Origin: Richelia sp. CSU_2_1
GTDB lineage: Bacteria; Cyanobacteriota; Cyanobacteriia; Cyanobacteriales; Microcoleaceae
Direction: 5' to 3'
Assembly (NCBI GenBank): GCA_012034575.1
Contig: JAAUPF010000024.1
Location: forward strand, 1 to 52,399
Length of the DNA: 52,399 nt
The notes under the pieces are model-generated. The model was not told the DNA's origin and did not search any database. It was given only the letters and a program-made list of their open reading frames with translations. Shown here one piece after another: positions 41,981 to 50,718 of this stretch. The translations under genes and the position numbers were made by a program. How positions within the stretch are numbered: position 1 is the first letter of the stretch; each line of letters starts with the position of its first letter.

Positions 41981-42056
41981 CGATCGCAGGCTTGAAATCT
42001 GAAAAAGACTCGATCGAACAACTATTTAGGAAAGAAACTATGCGCGAGTCAGTATT
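41981..42056 (+). repeat. Partial duplication of the Rpn gene
   Basis: 76 bp closely match 41626-41701 of the Rpn gene (e.g. GGAAAGAAACTATGCGCGAG is identical) but with internal stops. A relic of a tandem copy or of recombination. Confidence 0.7.
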
Positions 42057-42094
42057 GTGAAGGGTAGAAAGTGCATCGCCCCTAAATAACCCGA

Positions 42095-42409
42095 TTAATC
42101 TTTGTCTTTTAACTCTTTAGTCAAGCGATCGAGCCGATCGTTGTTGTGTTTCTGAAATACTAGCAAAACCTTGATGAAGTTGAAAGTTAATTGGCTGGCA
42201 GGGGGAATCGAAGTTTCTGGAATTTTGCCAAAATATATCGATCCGATGCTTGCCACAATCGCAAGAAAGAGGGAAATGATAAATCCCAAAGTTGCGTTAG
42301 AAATAAAACGAGCTTGACGCCAATTGTCTTGAATCATCTTGCGTCGATCGAACTTGCTAGAATCATCAGAGGATGGTGCTTGGCTGGAAGGTAATTTATT
42401 GTCCGACAT
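42095..42409 (-). CDS. TRADD-N-associated two-transmembrane domain protein
   Basis: A 104-residue membrane protein resembling the cyanobacterial TRADD-N-associated 2TM domain: NWRQARFISNATLGFIISLFLAIVASIGSIYF (TM1) then a short loop, ASQLTFNFIKVLLVFQKHNNDRLDRL (second hydrophobic part plus the conserved N-D-R-L-D tail). The first ~30 residues are disordered and Ser/Asp-rich. In described cases this domain is attached to TRADD-N or STAND-type conflict proteins. Here it is a free-standing short protein, divergent from an HTH-STAND ATPase at 42558 and sharing its upstream region. Possibly the membrane effector of that pair; inference. Confidence 0.65.
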   Translation of the reverse strand: MSDNKLPSSQAPSSDDSSKFDRRKMIQDNWRQARFISNATLGFIISLFLAIVASIGSIYFGKIPETSIPPASQLTFNFIKVLLVFQKHNNDRLDRLTKELKDKD

Positions 42410-42452
42410 TTGTCTGCTTTCAACTCTACAATTCTATTGAAGAACCTGCGAG

Positions 42453-42514
42453 GTTGAGTTCGGGGTTGAGAAAAAATTCGATCGGGTTGACTTGTTCGTT
42501 GACTTTTAGTTGAG
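42453..42514. promoter_or_regulatory. Five GTTGA(G/C) direct repeats, operator-like
   Basis: GTTGAG at 42453 and 42465, GTTGAC at 42486 and 42498, GTTGAG at 42509. Spacings are 12, 21, 12 and 11 bp, so most repeats lie on the same DNA face. They lie in the divergent region, partly over the promoter at 42499. May bind the HTH of the 42558 product. Confidence 0.4.
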
Positions 42515-42528
42515 ATTAAATCTATAAT
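42499..42528 (+). promoter_or_regulatory. Promoter of the HTH-STAND gene
   Basis: TTGACT (42499-42504), 18-base spacer, TATAAT (42523-42528): near-consensus. GGAGG at 42549-42553 precedes ATG 42558. A second TTGACT at 42487 also occurs. Confidence 0.6.
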
Positions 42529-42557
42529 TCGACTTAGTAATTTTCTCTGGAGGCATC

Positions 42558-43634
42558 ATGGGGCGATCGCTCAGAGTTTCTCCAGGGTGTATCGAACAAG
42601 TCAAATCGGCTGTGGGGCGCAACGGCTTTCCGAGTCAGAAGGCTTTGGCTGAAGAATTGGAAATTGGGCTATCGACAGTCAAGAGCTTTTTGGGGGGAAA
42701 ACCCGTTGATTACTCATATTTTTTGGAAATTAGCGAGAGATTGGGGTATGAATGGAGAGCGATCGTACATATAGACGAAACTACTCCTAAGTCTATCTTG
42801 GAGGAAACATCAGCTTTCATCACTGGTCCTCCCATCACCAATCCGCGCTACTTTTTCGGACGGAATCGGGAAATCAAACGGCTTTTCGACTTACTGAAAC
42901 GCCGTCCCCTGCAAAATGCTGCGATTATCGGCAAGCGGCGCAGCGGCAAAACTTCTCTGCTGCACTATCTCAAAAACATTACTAATACTCCAAAAGAACA
43001 ATTGCGCGCCGATCAAAAATCTGATTGGTTGTCCGATCCAGAAAACTATCGCTGGATATTCGTAGATTTTCAAGATTCGCGACGGCAAAATCGGGAAGGG
43101 CTGCTGCGCTATATTTTAGAATGCCTAAAAATGTCAGTTCCCAGTCCTTGCGATTTGGATAGATTTATGGATGTGGTTAGCAGTAATTTAGATCGTCCGA
43201 CTGTTATCTTGCTTGATGAAATTGGTGTCGGTTTGCAGCGCTGTGACGAATTAGATGATGGCTTTTGGGAGAGTTTGCGTTCTTTGGCGACAAACCAAAC
43301 TAATGGGAATTTAGGGTTTGTTTTGGCAACTCCAGAATCACCACTTAAATTAGCGACTAGCACGGGACATAGTTCGCCTTTTTTCAATATATTTGGATAT
43401 ACTGCTTATTTGGGTGCGCTAACTGAAGCAGAAGCGCGGGAGTTGATAGCTAGTTCGCCCGTTCCTTTTCATGAGGGAGATGTCGAGTGGATTTTGCATC
43501 AAAGTCAACGTTGGCCTTTGCTGCTGCAAATTCTGTGTCGGGAACGATTGTTTAGTTTGGAAGAGGGGGAAACAGGGGATGATTGGCGCGAAGCAGGGTT
43601 AGAGCAATTAAAACCCTTTGCCGATCTACAATAG
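42558..43634 (+). CDS. HTH-STAND ATPase (AAA/nSTAND type)
   Basis: A 358-residue protein. The N-terminal ~70 residues are a small HTH (FPSQKALAEELEIGLSTVKSFLGG, then YFLEISERLGYEW). Then a STAND-type ATPase: a conserved entry GPPITNPRYFFGRNREIKRLF, Walker A GKRRSGKTSLL (125-135), Walker B RPTVILLDEIGV (about 213-224), a sensor region LGFVLATPESP, and a helical LTEAEARELI segment. No C-terminal repeat domain. It shares the ATPase layout with the 718-residue protein at 44288. Transcribed from its own promoter, divergent from the 2TM protein. Confidence 0.82.
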   Translation: MGRSLRVSPGCIEQVKSAVGRNGFPSQKALAEELEIGLSTVKSFLGGKPVDYSYFLEISERLGYEWRAIVHIDETTPKSILEETSAFITGPPITNPRYFFGRNREIKRLFDLLKRRPLQNAAIIGKRRSGKTSLLHYLKNITNTPKEQLRADQKSDWLSDPENYRWIFVDFQDSRRQNREGLLRYILECLKMSVPSPCDLDRFMDVVSSNLDRPTVILLDEIGVGLQRCDELDDGFWESLRSLATNQTNGNLGFVLATPESPLKLATSTGHSSPFFNIFGYTAYLGALTEAEARELIASSPVPFHEGDVEWILHQSQRWPLLLQILCRERLFSLEEGETGDDWREAGLEQLKPFADLQ

Positions 43635-43698
43635 ATATCAAAAGCAACTAATATTTGTAGAGCGGTACTATGACAACATAAAAGCAGAAGTACATTAG

Positions 43699-44187
43699 TT
43701 AATCGCCCAAATCTGAGGCAATTGGCTCGCCTGGGAAAAAATCTTTTTCTAGGATCTGCTCTAGGTTGTAAGAGCATTCTTGAGGAAAACAACTTGCATC
43801 TAAGGAAGTTTCGCGCACAGCCAAATCCAATGCAGCACTGTAGATTTCGATCGCAGCATTACTTAAATAAGGTTTTAAGCTAGGGCTGTCTGCGATGAGT
43901 TCTTTAATTTGATAGCGTTGTTCGGAGATAGTGTTCGACCAACTCCTAGAACGCTTGCCAGATTGATATTCCCATTTCAGCAGATGACCGATTAAAACTC
44001 TTAAGCGGTTCCTCAACTCCCTTCGCTCTTGTTTGCCCAAAGATTCAATCTCCTCAGCTAAATTTGGTACATCCAAACAATCCCACGCACCATCTCGCAA
44101 AAACTTCGCTTGCTCGACAGTCCAAGCATAGAAATCAGTTTCGTAACAATCGGAAGATTTAGAGACTCTTAATTGAGATGGGTTCAT
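43699..44187 (-). CDS. DUF29 family protein
   Basis: A 162-residue DUF29 protein, function unknown but very common in cyanobacteria. Pattern: YETDFYAWTVEQAKFLRDG, then LAEEIESLGKQERRELRNRLRVLIGHLLKWEYQ, and the SWSNTISEQRYQIKELI stretch. Helical throughout. Located between two STAND ATPase genes on the opposite strand. Confidence 0.93.
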   Translation of the reverse strand: MNPSQLRVSKSSDCYETDFYAWTVEQAKFLRDGAWDCLDVPNLAEEIESLGKQERRELRNRLRVLIGHLLKWEYQSGKRSRSWSNTISEQRYQIKELIADSPSLKPYLSNAAIEIYSAALDLAVRETSLDASCFPQECSYNLEQILEKDFFPGEPIASDLGD

Positions 44188-44287
44188 AGCTTGTGTGACT
44201 CAATTGAGTGATTTTCAGGATCTAGCCGTTTAGAATGCAAAATATTCGAGTTAATATTTGTATTATAGCCAAAAATGCTCGATCGAA

Positions 44288-46444
44288 ATGACATCGCCAA
44301 ATGTGCCGCGCAACGCCTACACCGACTCACCGGAACAGCACCACAACCTAATTATGGGTAGCCTGCAATTGCTGTTCTGGTTTGTCTTCCGTCCTTCTGC
44401 CTTGCAAAATCATCTCAAGCGCATTCATCTCAAACGTAGTGACCCCGATCTAGACTTCGACTCTAAGAGAAAAATACATCTAAGATCGCAGAGAAGAGTC
44501 TTGTGGAAGCTACGAATACAAGCATTCATAGTTTTACATTTAATTAATTCAATTGTTTTTGCTTTAGTTTTTTTGCGATTAGGTGTGCCAGTAGAACAGA
44601 TTGCGTGGGTCGTTGCGTTTTTTGTGGCGTTGTTTGCAATCTGGGACATGGCATTGTTCCTAGCGTGGGGCGAGGCTTCGGGTGTAACATCCGGCTTGGC
44701 TTTGGGCATAGGATTCATTATCAACACATGGCTGACGATATTGTATCCCCTCATAACAATATGGAATATTCTGCTCTACCAACTTGAAAAACGACGTAAA
44801 GCCACTCAATCTAGTTTCTTACGTTGGCATTCTGCTTTTTGGTATGAGCGTCCGTTCTTTCCTCTACAAGGTTTAGACAAACACGTTCTTTTAGTAATAG
44901 AACGTAATCCAGAAGAGGGCCAAGCTGCACTCAAATATTTAAGTAAAAGTTTGTTTCATGCTTGGGCAGCAAGAGCAGTACAGATTGAACTTGATGCACG
45001 ACAGATTGAAATTGATGCACGGGAATTAGAACGTTGTGAAGATGTAGTTGGTATTGCTAATACCTCCCCATATCTAGCTCTTAGAAAACAGATTAAGCCA
45101 GTTAGTTCTTCCCTGATGAGCTTTCGTCACATCAGCCAGGACATAGAAGCTGCTCTCAACCAAAATAGTGTTTACAACCAGCGTTTAGCTCTAACAATTG
45201 TAGAAAAAAAATTAAATGGTTTAATTCTCGAATTAAACAGCAGCGATGATAAATATGCAGCACGCTTTCATTCTATTGCTACCCGTTGGCATGAAATTGT
45301 CACCAACTATGCGCGGGAACTGGTAGAAGCTGTCGAACTTCGCCAAGAAATTGGCAACCCTTATATCATCGGTCCACCTCTCACAGAACGGCAAGAAATC
45401 TTCACCGGACGTACTGATATCGGCACTCGCATCGAGCAATTACTTCTAGACCGCCGCCGTCCTCCCTTGCTACTTTACGGTCAGAGACGCATGGGCAAAA
45501 CTTCCCTACTCAACAACCTGGGACGCTTGCTACCCAACAGTATTATTCCCATGTTTGTAGACTTGCAAGGCCCTGTTTCATCAGCAAGTGATGCTGTTGG
45601 TTTTCTCTATAATATTGCCAGGAGCATGACAAATTCAGCACAGCGTCAAAATGCGTTTGCTCTTCCATCTCTCGATCGCGTAACTCTGCAAGATGACCCT
45701 TTCACTGGCTTTGATGAATGGCTGGATAAAGTAGAACAAAAACTCGAACAAAATACTGCCCTGCTTGCCTTGGATGAGTTTGAGGCGCTAGATGATGCTA
45801 TTAGAAAAGGACGTTTCGACGAGCAAGATGCTCTGGGAATGTTGCGCCACCTAATTCAACACCGTCCCCGCTTCAAAGTAATGCTAGCTGGCAGCCACAC
45901 GATCGAAGAATTTCAGCGCTGGGCTAGCTATTTAATTAACGTCCAAGTCGTTCATATCAGCTACCTAAAAGAACCTGAAGCGCGCCAACTAATAGAGCGC
46001 CCGGTCAGTGATTTTACCCTGCGCTACGAACCCGATGCGGTCGATCGAGCTTTGCAACTCACCCGCTGTCACCCTTTCCTGATCCAACTCCTGTGCGGTG
46101 AAATTGTCGCCCTCAAAAACGAGCAAGATCCGTCTATCCGCCGGCTGGCAACTTTAGCCGATGTCGAAGCAGCAATCCCAGCAGCTTTAAGTGTTGGCAG
46201 TTTCTTTTTTGCCGACATTCAAAACAATCAGGTAGATGCGGCTGGATTAGCTATTTTGCAGTTTTTAGCAGCACGAGGGGAAGGGGGAATCGTTAGCCGA
46301 CAAGCTATATTGCAAGAGTTTCCTGATGGTGGTAGTGCGATCGATTTACTTTTGCAACGGGAGGCGATCGAGCAAATTAATGATGGTTATCGCTTTCAAG
46401 TAGAATTAATTCGCCGTTGGTTTGCGAATGTTGGTAGCGGTTGA
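44288..46444 (+). CDS. Membrane-anchored STAND-type AAA ATPase
   Basis: A 718-residue protein. The N-terminal region (about 75-165) has two to three hydrophobic spans (AFIVLHLINSIVFALVFLRL, WVVAFFVALFAIWDMALFLA, LGIGFIINTWLTILYPLITI). A helical region follows, then an ATPase with IGPPLTERQEIFTGRTDIG, Walker A YGQRRMGKTSLL (about 397-408), Walker B ALLALDEFEALDD, a sensor region RFKVMLAGSHTIEEF and a C-terminal winged-helix-like end. The frame is open to a TTG at 44258; ATG 44288 is chosen. It belongs with the 42558 product to the same ATPase group. Likely role: conflict or signalling at the membrane; not shown. Confidence 0.8.
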   Translation: MTSPNVPRNAYTDSPEQHHNLIMGSLQLLFWFVFRPSALQNHLKRIHLKRSDPDLDFDSKRKIHLRSQRRVLWKLRIQAFIVLHLINSIVFALVFLRLGVPVEQIAWVVAFFVALFAIWDMALFLAWGEASGVTSGLALGIGFIINTWLTILYPLITIWNILLYQLEKRRKATQSSFLRWHSAFWYERPFFPLQGLDKHVLLVIERNPEEGQAALKYLSKSLFHAWAARAVQIELDARQIEIDARELERCEDVVGIANTSPYLALRKQIKPVSSSLMSFRHISQDIEAALNQNSVYNQRLALTIVEKKLNGLILELNSSDDKYAARFHSIATRWHEIVTNYARELVEAVELRQEIGNPYIIGPPLTERQEIFTGRTDIGTRIEQLLLDRRRPPLLLYGQRRMGKTSLLNNLGRLLPNSIIPMFVDLQGPVSSASDAVGFLYNIARSMTNSAQRQNAFALPSLDRVTLQDDPFTGFDEWLDKVEQKLEQNTALLALDEFEALDDAIRKGRFDEQDALGMLRHLIQHRPRFKVMLAGSHTIEEFQRWASYLINVQVVHISYLKEPEARQLIERPVSDFTLRYEPDAVDRALQLTRCHPFLIQLLCGEIVALKNEQDPSIRRLATLADVEAAIPAALSVGSFFFADIQNNQVDAAGLAILQFLAARGEGGIVSRQAILQEFPDGGSAIDLLLQREAIEQINDGYRFQVELIRRWFANVGSG

Positions 46445-46629
46445 CACTTCAAAACAAACAATTAAGCTAAATAACATTGCGTCGCACGCCAATTCAGTTT
46501 GAGTCAGGCATAGGACGATCGCATTTAGTTAAAACTTAATTTTCGTATCGATCGGGCTGCACGATTCAATTGTAAAATAGGAATAGTTAAAAACTATCGC
46601 CCGATCGAGGCATCGATTAAACTCCCAAA
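46445..46629. other. Gap holding a LSQA-stop echo sequence
   Basis: TTTGAGTCAGGCATAGGACGATCGCATTTAG (46499-46530) nearly matches 51366-51396, which is the 3' end of the broken vMAP-pentapeptide gene. No other feature; palindrome AATAGTTAAAAACTAT at 46583-46598. Confidence 0.5.
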
Positions 46630-47415
46630 TTATTGCATTTTCAGCCAACCGTAAACTTGCTCGACCGTTAATTGCAGTGGAATACTTTCTAATACCGGCA
46701 ATACTTCATTTCCCAAATACAAGCGGGGTTGCTGTTCGGGCAAAAAAACTAAAATACTGCGATCGTCCGGGTCGAGAAACCAGCCCAAGCGACTGCCAAA
46801 ATTCAGGCAATACAGAATGTTGCCAATAACTTTATTTGGCTGTTGTTCGGGTGAAAGAATTTCAACGATCCAATTGGGAGGCAAATTAAATCTATCGGGA
46901 ACTTCACCCGTTTCAGTAAAAGGAATTTGCGCCCAGAGGAAAACGGCAATGTCGGCAACGATCGCCCGATTGCCAAAACTACAGCGCAATTCGGGAAAAG
47001 CATAGGCAATTCGATCGCTTTCCGAGACGCGATTCACCGCATCGCAGAGTTTTCCTTGGAGGCGGCTGTGTCTTCCTTTGGGCAGCGGTTTCTGAATAAT
47101 TTCTCCTTCGATATATTCGCTGGCAGGTTCGGTTTCTGGCTGTTGGAGAAACTCTTCTAAGGTTAGTTTTGTTTGGTTCAGGGCGATCGTCATATCGGCA
47201 AGTTGTAGTATATCGATTCCCCAGGCATTTTCTTGATTGTAATCGATCGCACCGCACAAATCTAGTAAATACTCTACCGCACTCGTACAATCCCCTGCCT
47301 GAATTTCAACTTCAATATAGGCTGGCAGGTTTTCTGATATGGCAAGAAAAACATTCATTGCCGGCGCAAATTTTAAGATATCGATCGTTGTATCGATGTC
47401 TCGATCGACCATCAA
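46630..47415 (-). CDS. Uma2 (DUF820) family protein with N-terminal extension
   Basis: A 261-residue frame. Residues 75-261 form a PD-(D/E)XK Uma2 domain typical of cyanobacteria: MTIALNQTKLTLEEFLQQPE, YIEGEIIQKPLPKGRHS, IVADIAVFLW (catalytic Asp), PNWIVEILSPEQ (E-x-L-S-P) and NKVIGNILYCLNFGSRLGWFLD. The canonical family start is the Met at 47193; the 74 residues before it (NVFLAISENLPAYIEVEIQA and so on) are open and look coding but I do not recognise them. Either a fused small domain or chance read-through. Divergent from the P-type ATPase. Confidence 0.8.
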   Translation of the reverse strand: MMVDRDIDTTIDILKFAPAMNVFLAISENLPAYIEVEIQAGDCTSAVEYLLDLCGAIDYNQENAWGIDILQLADMTIALNQTKLTLEEFLQQPETEPASEYIEGEIIQKPLPKGRHSRLQGKLCDAVNRVSESDRIAYAFPELRCSFGNRAIVADIAVFLWAQIPFTETGEVPDRFNLPPNWIVEILSPEQQPNKVIGNILYCLNFGSRLGWFLDPDDRSILVFLPEQQPRLYLGNEVLPVLESIPLQLTVEQVYGWLKMQ

Positions 47416-47546
47416 ACACCACCATCATAAAAATTAAAATTTGCAGCACGAACCTCGGTTTAAAGTTAAACAATAAAAGATAACAAATAACTGATAACCA
47501 AATAATTGATGACCGATCGCCGATAACAAAATCAGGACGCATCGCC

Positions 47547-50363
47547 ATGACATCACATCCCCCCATTTGGACTCTCAGCGCCGCCGAGGTATACGACACG
47601 CTAGGCACCTCCGCAGGAGGACTCTCCGACACAGAAGCGACCCAACGGCTGCAACACCACGGCTACAACGAACTCCCCGAACCGCCGCGCCGTCCTCTGT
47701 GGCTGCGCTTCACAGACCAACTGACGCACTTTATGGCGCTGCTGTTGTGGGCGGCGGGAACACTAGCGTTTATTTCCCACACCCCGGAACTGGGTTGGGC
47801 GATTTGGACGGTGATTTTGATTAACGCCGTCTTCAGTTTTTGGCAGGAATTCCAGGCGGAAAAGGCGCTAGCTGCCTTGAAAAACGTCCTGCCCGCCCAA
47901 GTGCGCGCCTACCGCGAAGGCACGCTGAAAATGATTCCGGCGCGGGAGTTAGTTCCCGGCGACGTAGTGCAACTGGAAGAGGGCGATCGCATTTCCGCCG
48001 ATGCCCGACTGCTGGAGGTTCAAAGCCTCTACCTCGATGTCTCCGTCCTCACGGGCGAATCCCTGCCCGTAGCCCGCCACGCCAACCCCGTTACGATCGA
48101 ACGAGTCCGCCCTGCTGAGGTGCGCAATTTGATTTTTGCCGGATCTAGCGTCGCCTCGGGCCGCGGCCAGGCCGTTGTTTACGCCACGGGAACCCAAACG
48201 GAATTCGGGCACGTCGCCCACCTCACCACGATGGTGAAGCGGGAACCGAGCACGCTGGAAGTTCAAATCGCCCGCATCGTTCGCCTGATTACCTTTATTG
48301 CCCTCAGCGTCGGCGCGCTGGTGTTCGCCCTTACTTCCCTGTTGGTGGGGATGGATGTCAAGGAAAGCTTTGTGTTCGCGATCGGGATTATCGTCGCCTT
48401 AGTCCCGGAAGGCTTGCTGCCGACGGTGACGCTGGCGCTGGCGATCGGCGTCAGGCGGATGGCGCGGCGCAATGCCTTAGTCCGCCGCCTGTCTTCGGTG
48501 GAAACCCTCAGCGCGACAACGGTGATTTGTACCGATAAAACGGGGACGCTGACGAAAAACGAGATGACGGTGAAATCGCTGTGGATTCCCTCGCGCGATC
48601 GCCAAACTCGCGAAATCGCTGTTACCGGAGTCGGCTACGATCCGGCGGGAGAGGTGCAAATTCCCCCGGAAACTGAGGCGAGTTGGCAAGTTCACCTGTT
48701 GCTGGCAGGGGCGGCCCTCTGTTCCAATGCCAAGTTAATTCACCTCACCGACCCCAGCCGCTGGCAGGAAATCGGCGACCCCACGGAAGCAGCCTTGCTG
48801 GTAGCGGCGATTAAAGGGGGTTTGAATCCAGAAGAGTTGCAGGGTCGATCGCCCCGCAGGCGCGAAGTGCCGTTCGATTCCCGGCGGCGGATGATGACAG
48901 TTGTCCTCGATTGGCATTTATCCGAAATCTGGCCCAACGAATACCCCTACCTCAGCTTTACTAAAGGCGCGCCCTTGGAAGTGTTGCGCCACTGTCGATC
49001 GATCCTGCGCGAGGGCCGGATCGAAGAACTCACCGAGGACGATCGCGCGGAGATTACTGCAGCGAACGATCGCCTTTCGGGTCAAGGATTCCGCGTGTTA
49101 GGCGTGGCGGCGCGCAAAGGCGGGGATGAATTGCTAGAAGGTCGATCGCCCCAACTGGAAGAAAATCTCACCTTTGTCGGTTTAACTGGAATGCTGGACC
49201 CCCCGCGTCCGGAGGTTGCCGGTGCGATCGCCCTGTGCCACCGGGCGGGCATTGCGGTGACAATGGTAACGGGGGATTACGGCTTGACAGCAGAAGCGAT
49301 CGCCCGCAGCATCGGATTGGTAGAAGGCAAGGCGCGAGTGGTAACGGGGGAGGAAATGGGGCAACTCTCCGACGCGCAACTGCGGCAAATCCTGCACCGG
49401 CGCAACAGCGGATTAGTATTTGCCCGGATGATGCCGGAACAGAAATTGCGTTTGGTGGAAACCTACAAGAGTTTGGGTCATATCGTTGCCGTGACGGGGG
49501 ATGGAGTCAACGATGCGCCTGCGTTGAGGGCGGCGAATATCGGCATCGCGATGGGCATCAGCGGCACGGATGTAGCGCGGGAAGCGGCCGATATCGTGTT
49601 GATTGACGATAACTTTGCGACCATTGTCGGCGCGATCGAACAGGGGCGATCGATTTACCAAAACATCCGCAAGTTTATGACCTATATCTTGGCTTCCAAC
49701 GTGCCGGAAGTCGTTCCGTTTCTCTCGATGGTGGCGTTCAAAATTCCCCCGGCCTTGACAATCATGCAAATCCTGGCGATCGACTTGGGAACCGATATGA
49801 TACCAGCTTTAGCCCTGGGCGCGGAACGGCCGGAAGCGGGTTCGATGCAGCAGCCGCCCCGTTCTCCTACGCAGCCGTTGCTGGATTTCTGGCTGTTGGC
49901 GCGTTCCTACCTGTTTTTAGGCGCGATCGAGGGCGCGATCGGGATGCTGGCATTTATGGCGGTATGGTGGAGTCACGGGTACTCGCTAGCCGAGTTGCAA
50001 GCCATCACGCCCGCTATTTTGGCCCACAGGGCCGATCGGGCGACGACAGGGCTGTACTACCAAGCGATGACGGTAACGCTGGCTTCGATCGTGGCTTGCC
50101 AAGTAGGAAATGTTTTTGCCTGTCGATCGGAACGGGTTTCAATTTTTAGTTTGGGGTTCTTTTCTAATCGGTTAATTTGGCCGGGAATTGTGGCGGAATG
50201 GCTGTTAATTTTATCAATTATTTTCATTCCTGCCTTGCAGAAAGTTTTTGCCACTGCGCCGCTGACACTGACACAATGGGCGGGGTTGCTGTTATGTCCG
50301 CCGCTGTTGTTAGTAGCAGAAGAATGCCGCAAGCAGTGGATGCGGAGGAGGAAAAAGGTATAA
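47547..50363 (+). CDS. P-type cation ATPase, Na,K-ATPase-like (P2 type)
   Basis: A 938-residue ion pump in the membrane. Features: N-terminal cation-ATPase domain, TGES (169-172, dephosphorylation), M4 VALVPEGLLPTVTLALAIG (PEGLL, about 287-291), phosphorylation motif ICTDKTGTLTKNE (D330), nucleotide-binding KGAPLEVLRHC, the hinge GDGVNDAPALRAA, and M5/M6 with NVPEVVPFLSMVAFK and AIDLGTDMIPALALGAE. PEGLL in M4 and IDLGTDM in M6 are closest to the Na,K/H,K-ATPase alpha group rather than SERCA/PacL. About ten membrane spans. Noticeably GC-richer than flanking genes, which may point to transfer. Ion specificity not certain. Start ATG 47547; no beta subunit nearby. Confidence 0.92.
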   Translation: MTSHPPIWTLSAAEVYDTLGTSAGGLSDTEATQRLQHHGYNELPEPPRRPLWLRFTDQLTHFMALLLWAAGTLAFISHTPELGWAIWTVILINAVFSFWQEFQAEKALAALKNVLPAQVRAYREGTLKMIPARELVPGDVVQLEEGDRISADARLLEVQSLYLDVSVLTGESLPVARHANPVTIERVRPAEVRNLIFAGSSVASGRGQAVVYATGTQTEFGHVAHLTTMVKREPSTLEVQIARIVRLITFIALSVGALVFALTSLLVGMDVKESFVFAIGIIVALVPEGLLPTVTLALAIGVRRMARRNALVRRLSSVETLSATTVICTDKTGTLTKNEMTVKSLWIPSRDRQTREIAVTGVGYDPAGEVQIPPETEASWQVHLLLAGAALCSNAKLIHLTDPSRWQEIGDPTEAALLVAAIKGGLNPEELQGRSPRRREVPFDSRRRMMTVVLDWHLSEIWPNEYPYLSFTKGAPLEVLRHCRSILREGRIEELTEDDRAEITAANDRLSGQGFRVLGVAARKGGDELLEGRSPQLEENLTFVGLTGMLDPPRPEVAGAIALCHRAGIAVTMVTGDYGLTAEAIARSIGLVEGKARVVTGEEMGQLSDAQLRQILHRRNSGLVFARMMPEQKLRLVETYKSLGHIVAVTGDGVNDAPALRAANIGIAMGISGTDVAREAADIVLIDDNFATIVGAIEQGRSIYQNIRKFMTYILASNVPEVVPFLSMVAFKIPPALTIMQILAIDLGTDMIPALALGAERPEAGSMQQPPRSPTQPLLDFWLLARSYLFLGAIEGAIGMLAFMAVWWSHGYSLAELQAITPAILAHRADRATTGLYYQAMTVTLASIVACQVGNVFACRSERVSIFSLGFFSNRLIWPGIVAEWLLILSIIFIPALQKVFATAPLTLTQWAGLLLCPPLLLVAEECRKQWMRRRKKV

Positions 50364-50390
50364 TTGTGAGGGGAAATTCTGATTTTATGC

Positions 50391-50415
50391 AAGGGGAAAC
50401 TGAGGTTCTCCCCTT
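50391..50415 (+). terminator. Candidate terminator of the P-type ATPase gene
   Basis: AAGGGGA (50391-50397) and TCCCCTT (50409-50415), 11-base loop, followed by CATAAAAATTTC. Weak T-run, so only moderately convincing. Confidence 0.35.
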
Positions 50416-50487
50416 CATAAAAATTTCAACTGTCGATTACTATAATAAGCTGTTTCGCATTTAAATTGGGATACTTAAATTCCTCAA

Positions 50488-50520
50488 AGGCAACAGGCAA
50501 CAGGCAACAGGCAACAGGGA
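50488..50520. repeat. STRR, unit GGCAACA
   Basis: Four tandem copies of GGCAACA, then GGGAAGA-type units. Confidence 0.9.
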
Positions 50521-50581
50521 AGAGGGAATACCCAATTTAAATGCACATTAGCTTATTCCGTAGGTTGGGTTCACTTTATTT

Positions 50582-50718
50582 AAACTAAGATCTTGCAGCA
50601 AAGTCAATAAGAGGTTTTCTGGTGGGGTGGGGGCGGGTTTATTAACCTGTTTGCTATCTTTAAGGCTGTTGAGAACCCGCCCCTACAGCCTATTGAGAAA
50701 GGTGCAAGATCTCAGTTT
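50582..50718. mobile_element. MITE-B, copy 6, with an extra half-end
   Basis: Ends AAACTAAGATCTTGCAGC (50582-50599) and GGTGCAAGATCTCAGTTT (50701-50718), 16 of 18 inverted match. Core arms as in the other copies. Immediately after it, AAACTGACATCTTGCAACC (50718-50736) is another terminal-repeat-like sequence in the opposite sense, so two elements probably stood end to end. Confidence 0.8.

Noticed and set aside
47567-50149. Many ORFs of 60-120 residues within the P-type ATPase
   Set aside because: GC-rich coding sequence leaves other frames open; low-complexity Arg/Pro/Gly products, no independent signals.
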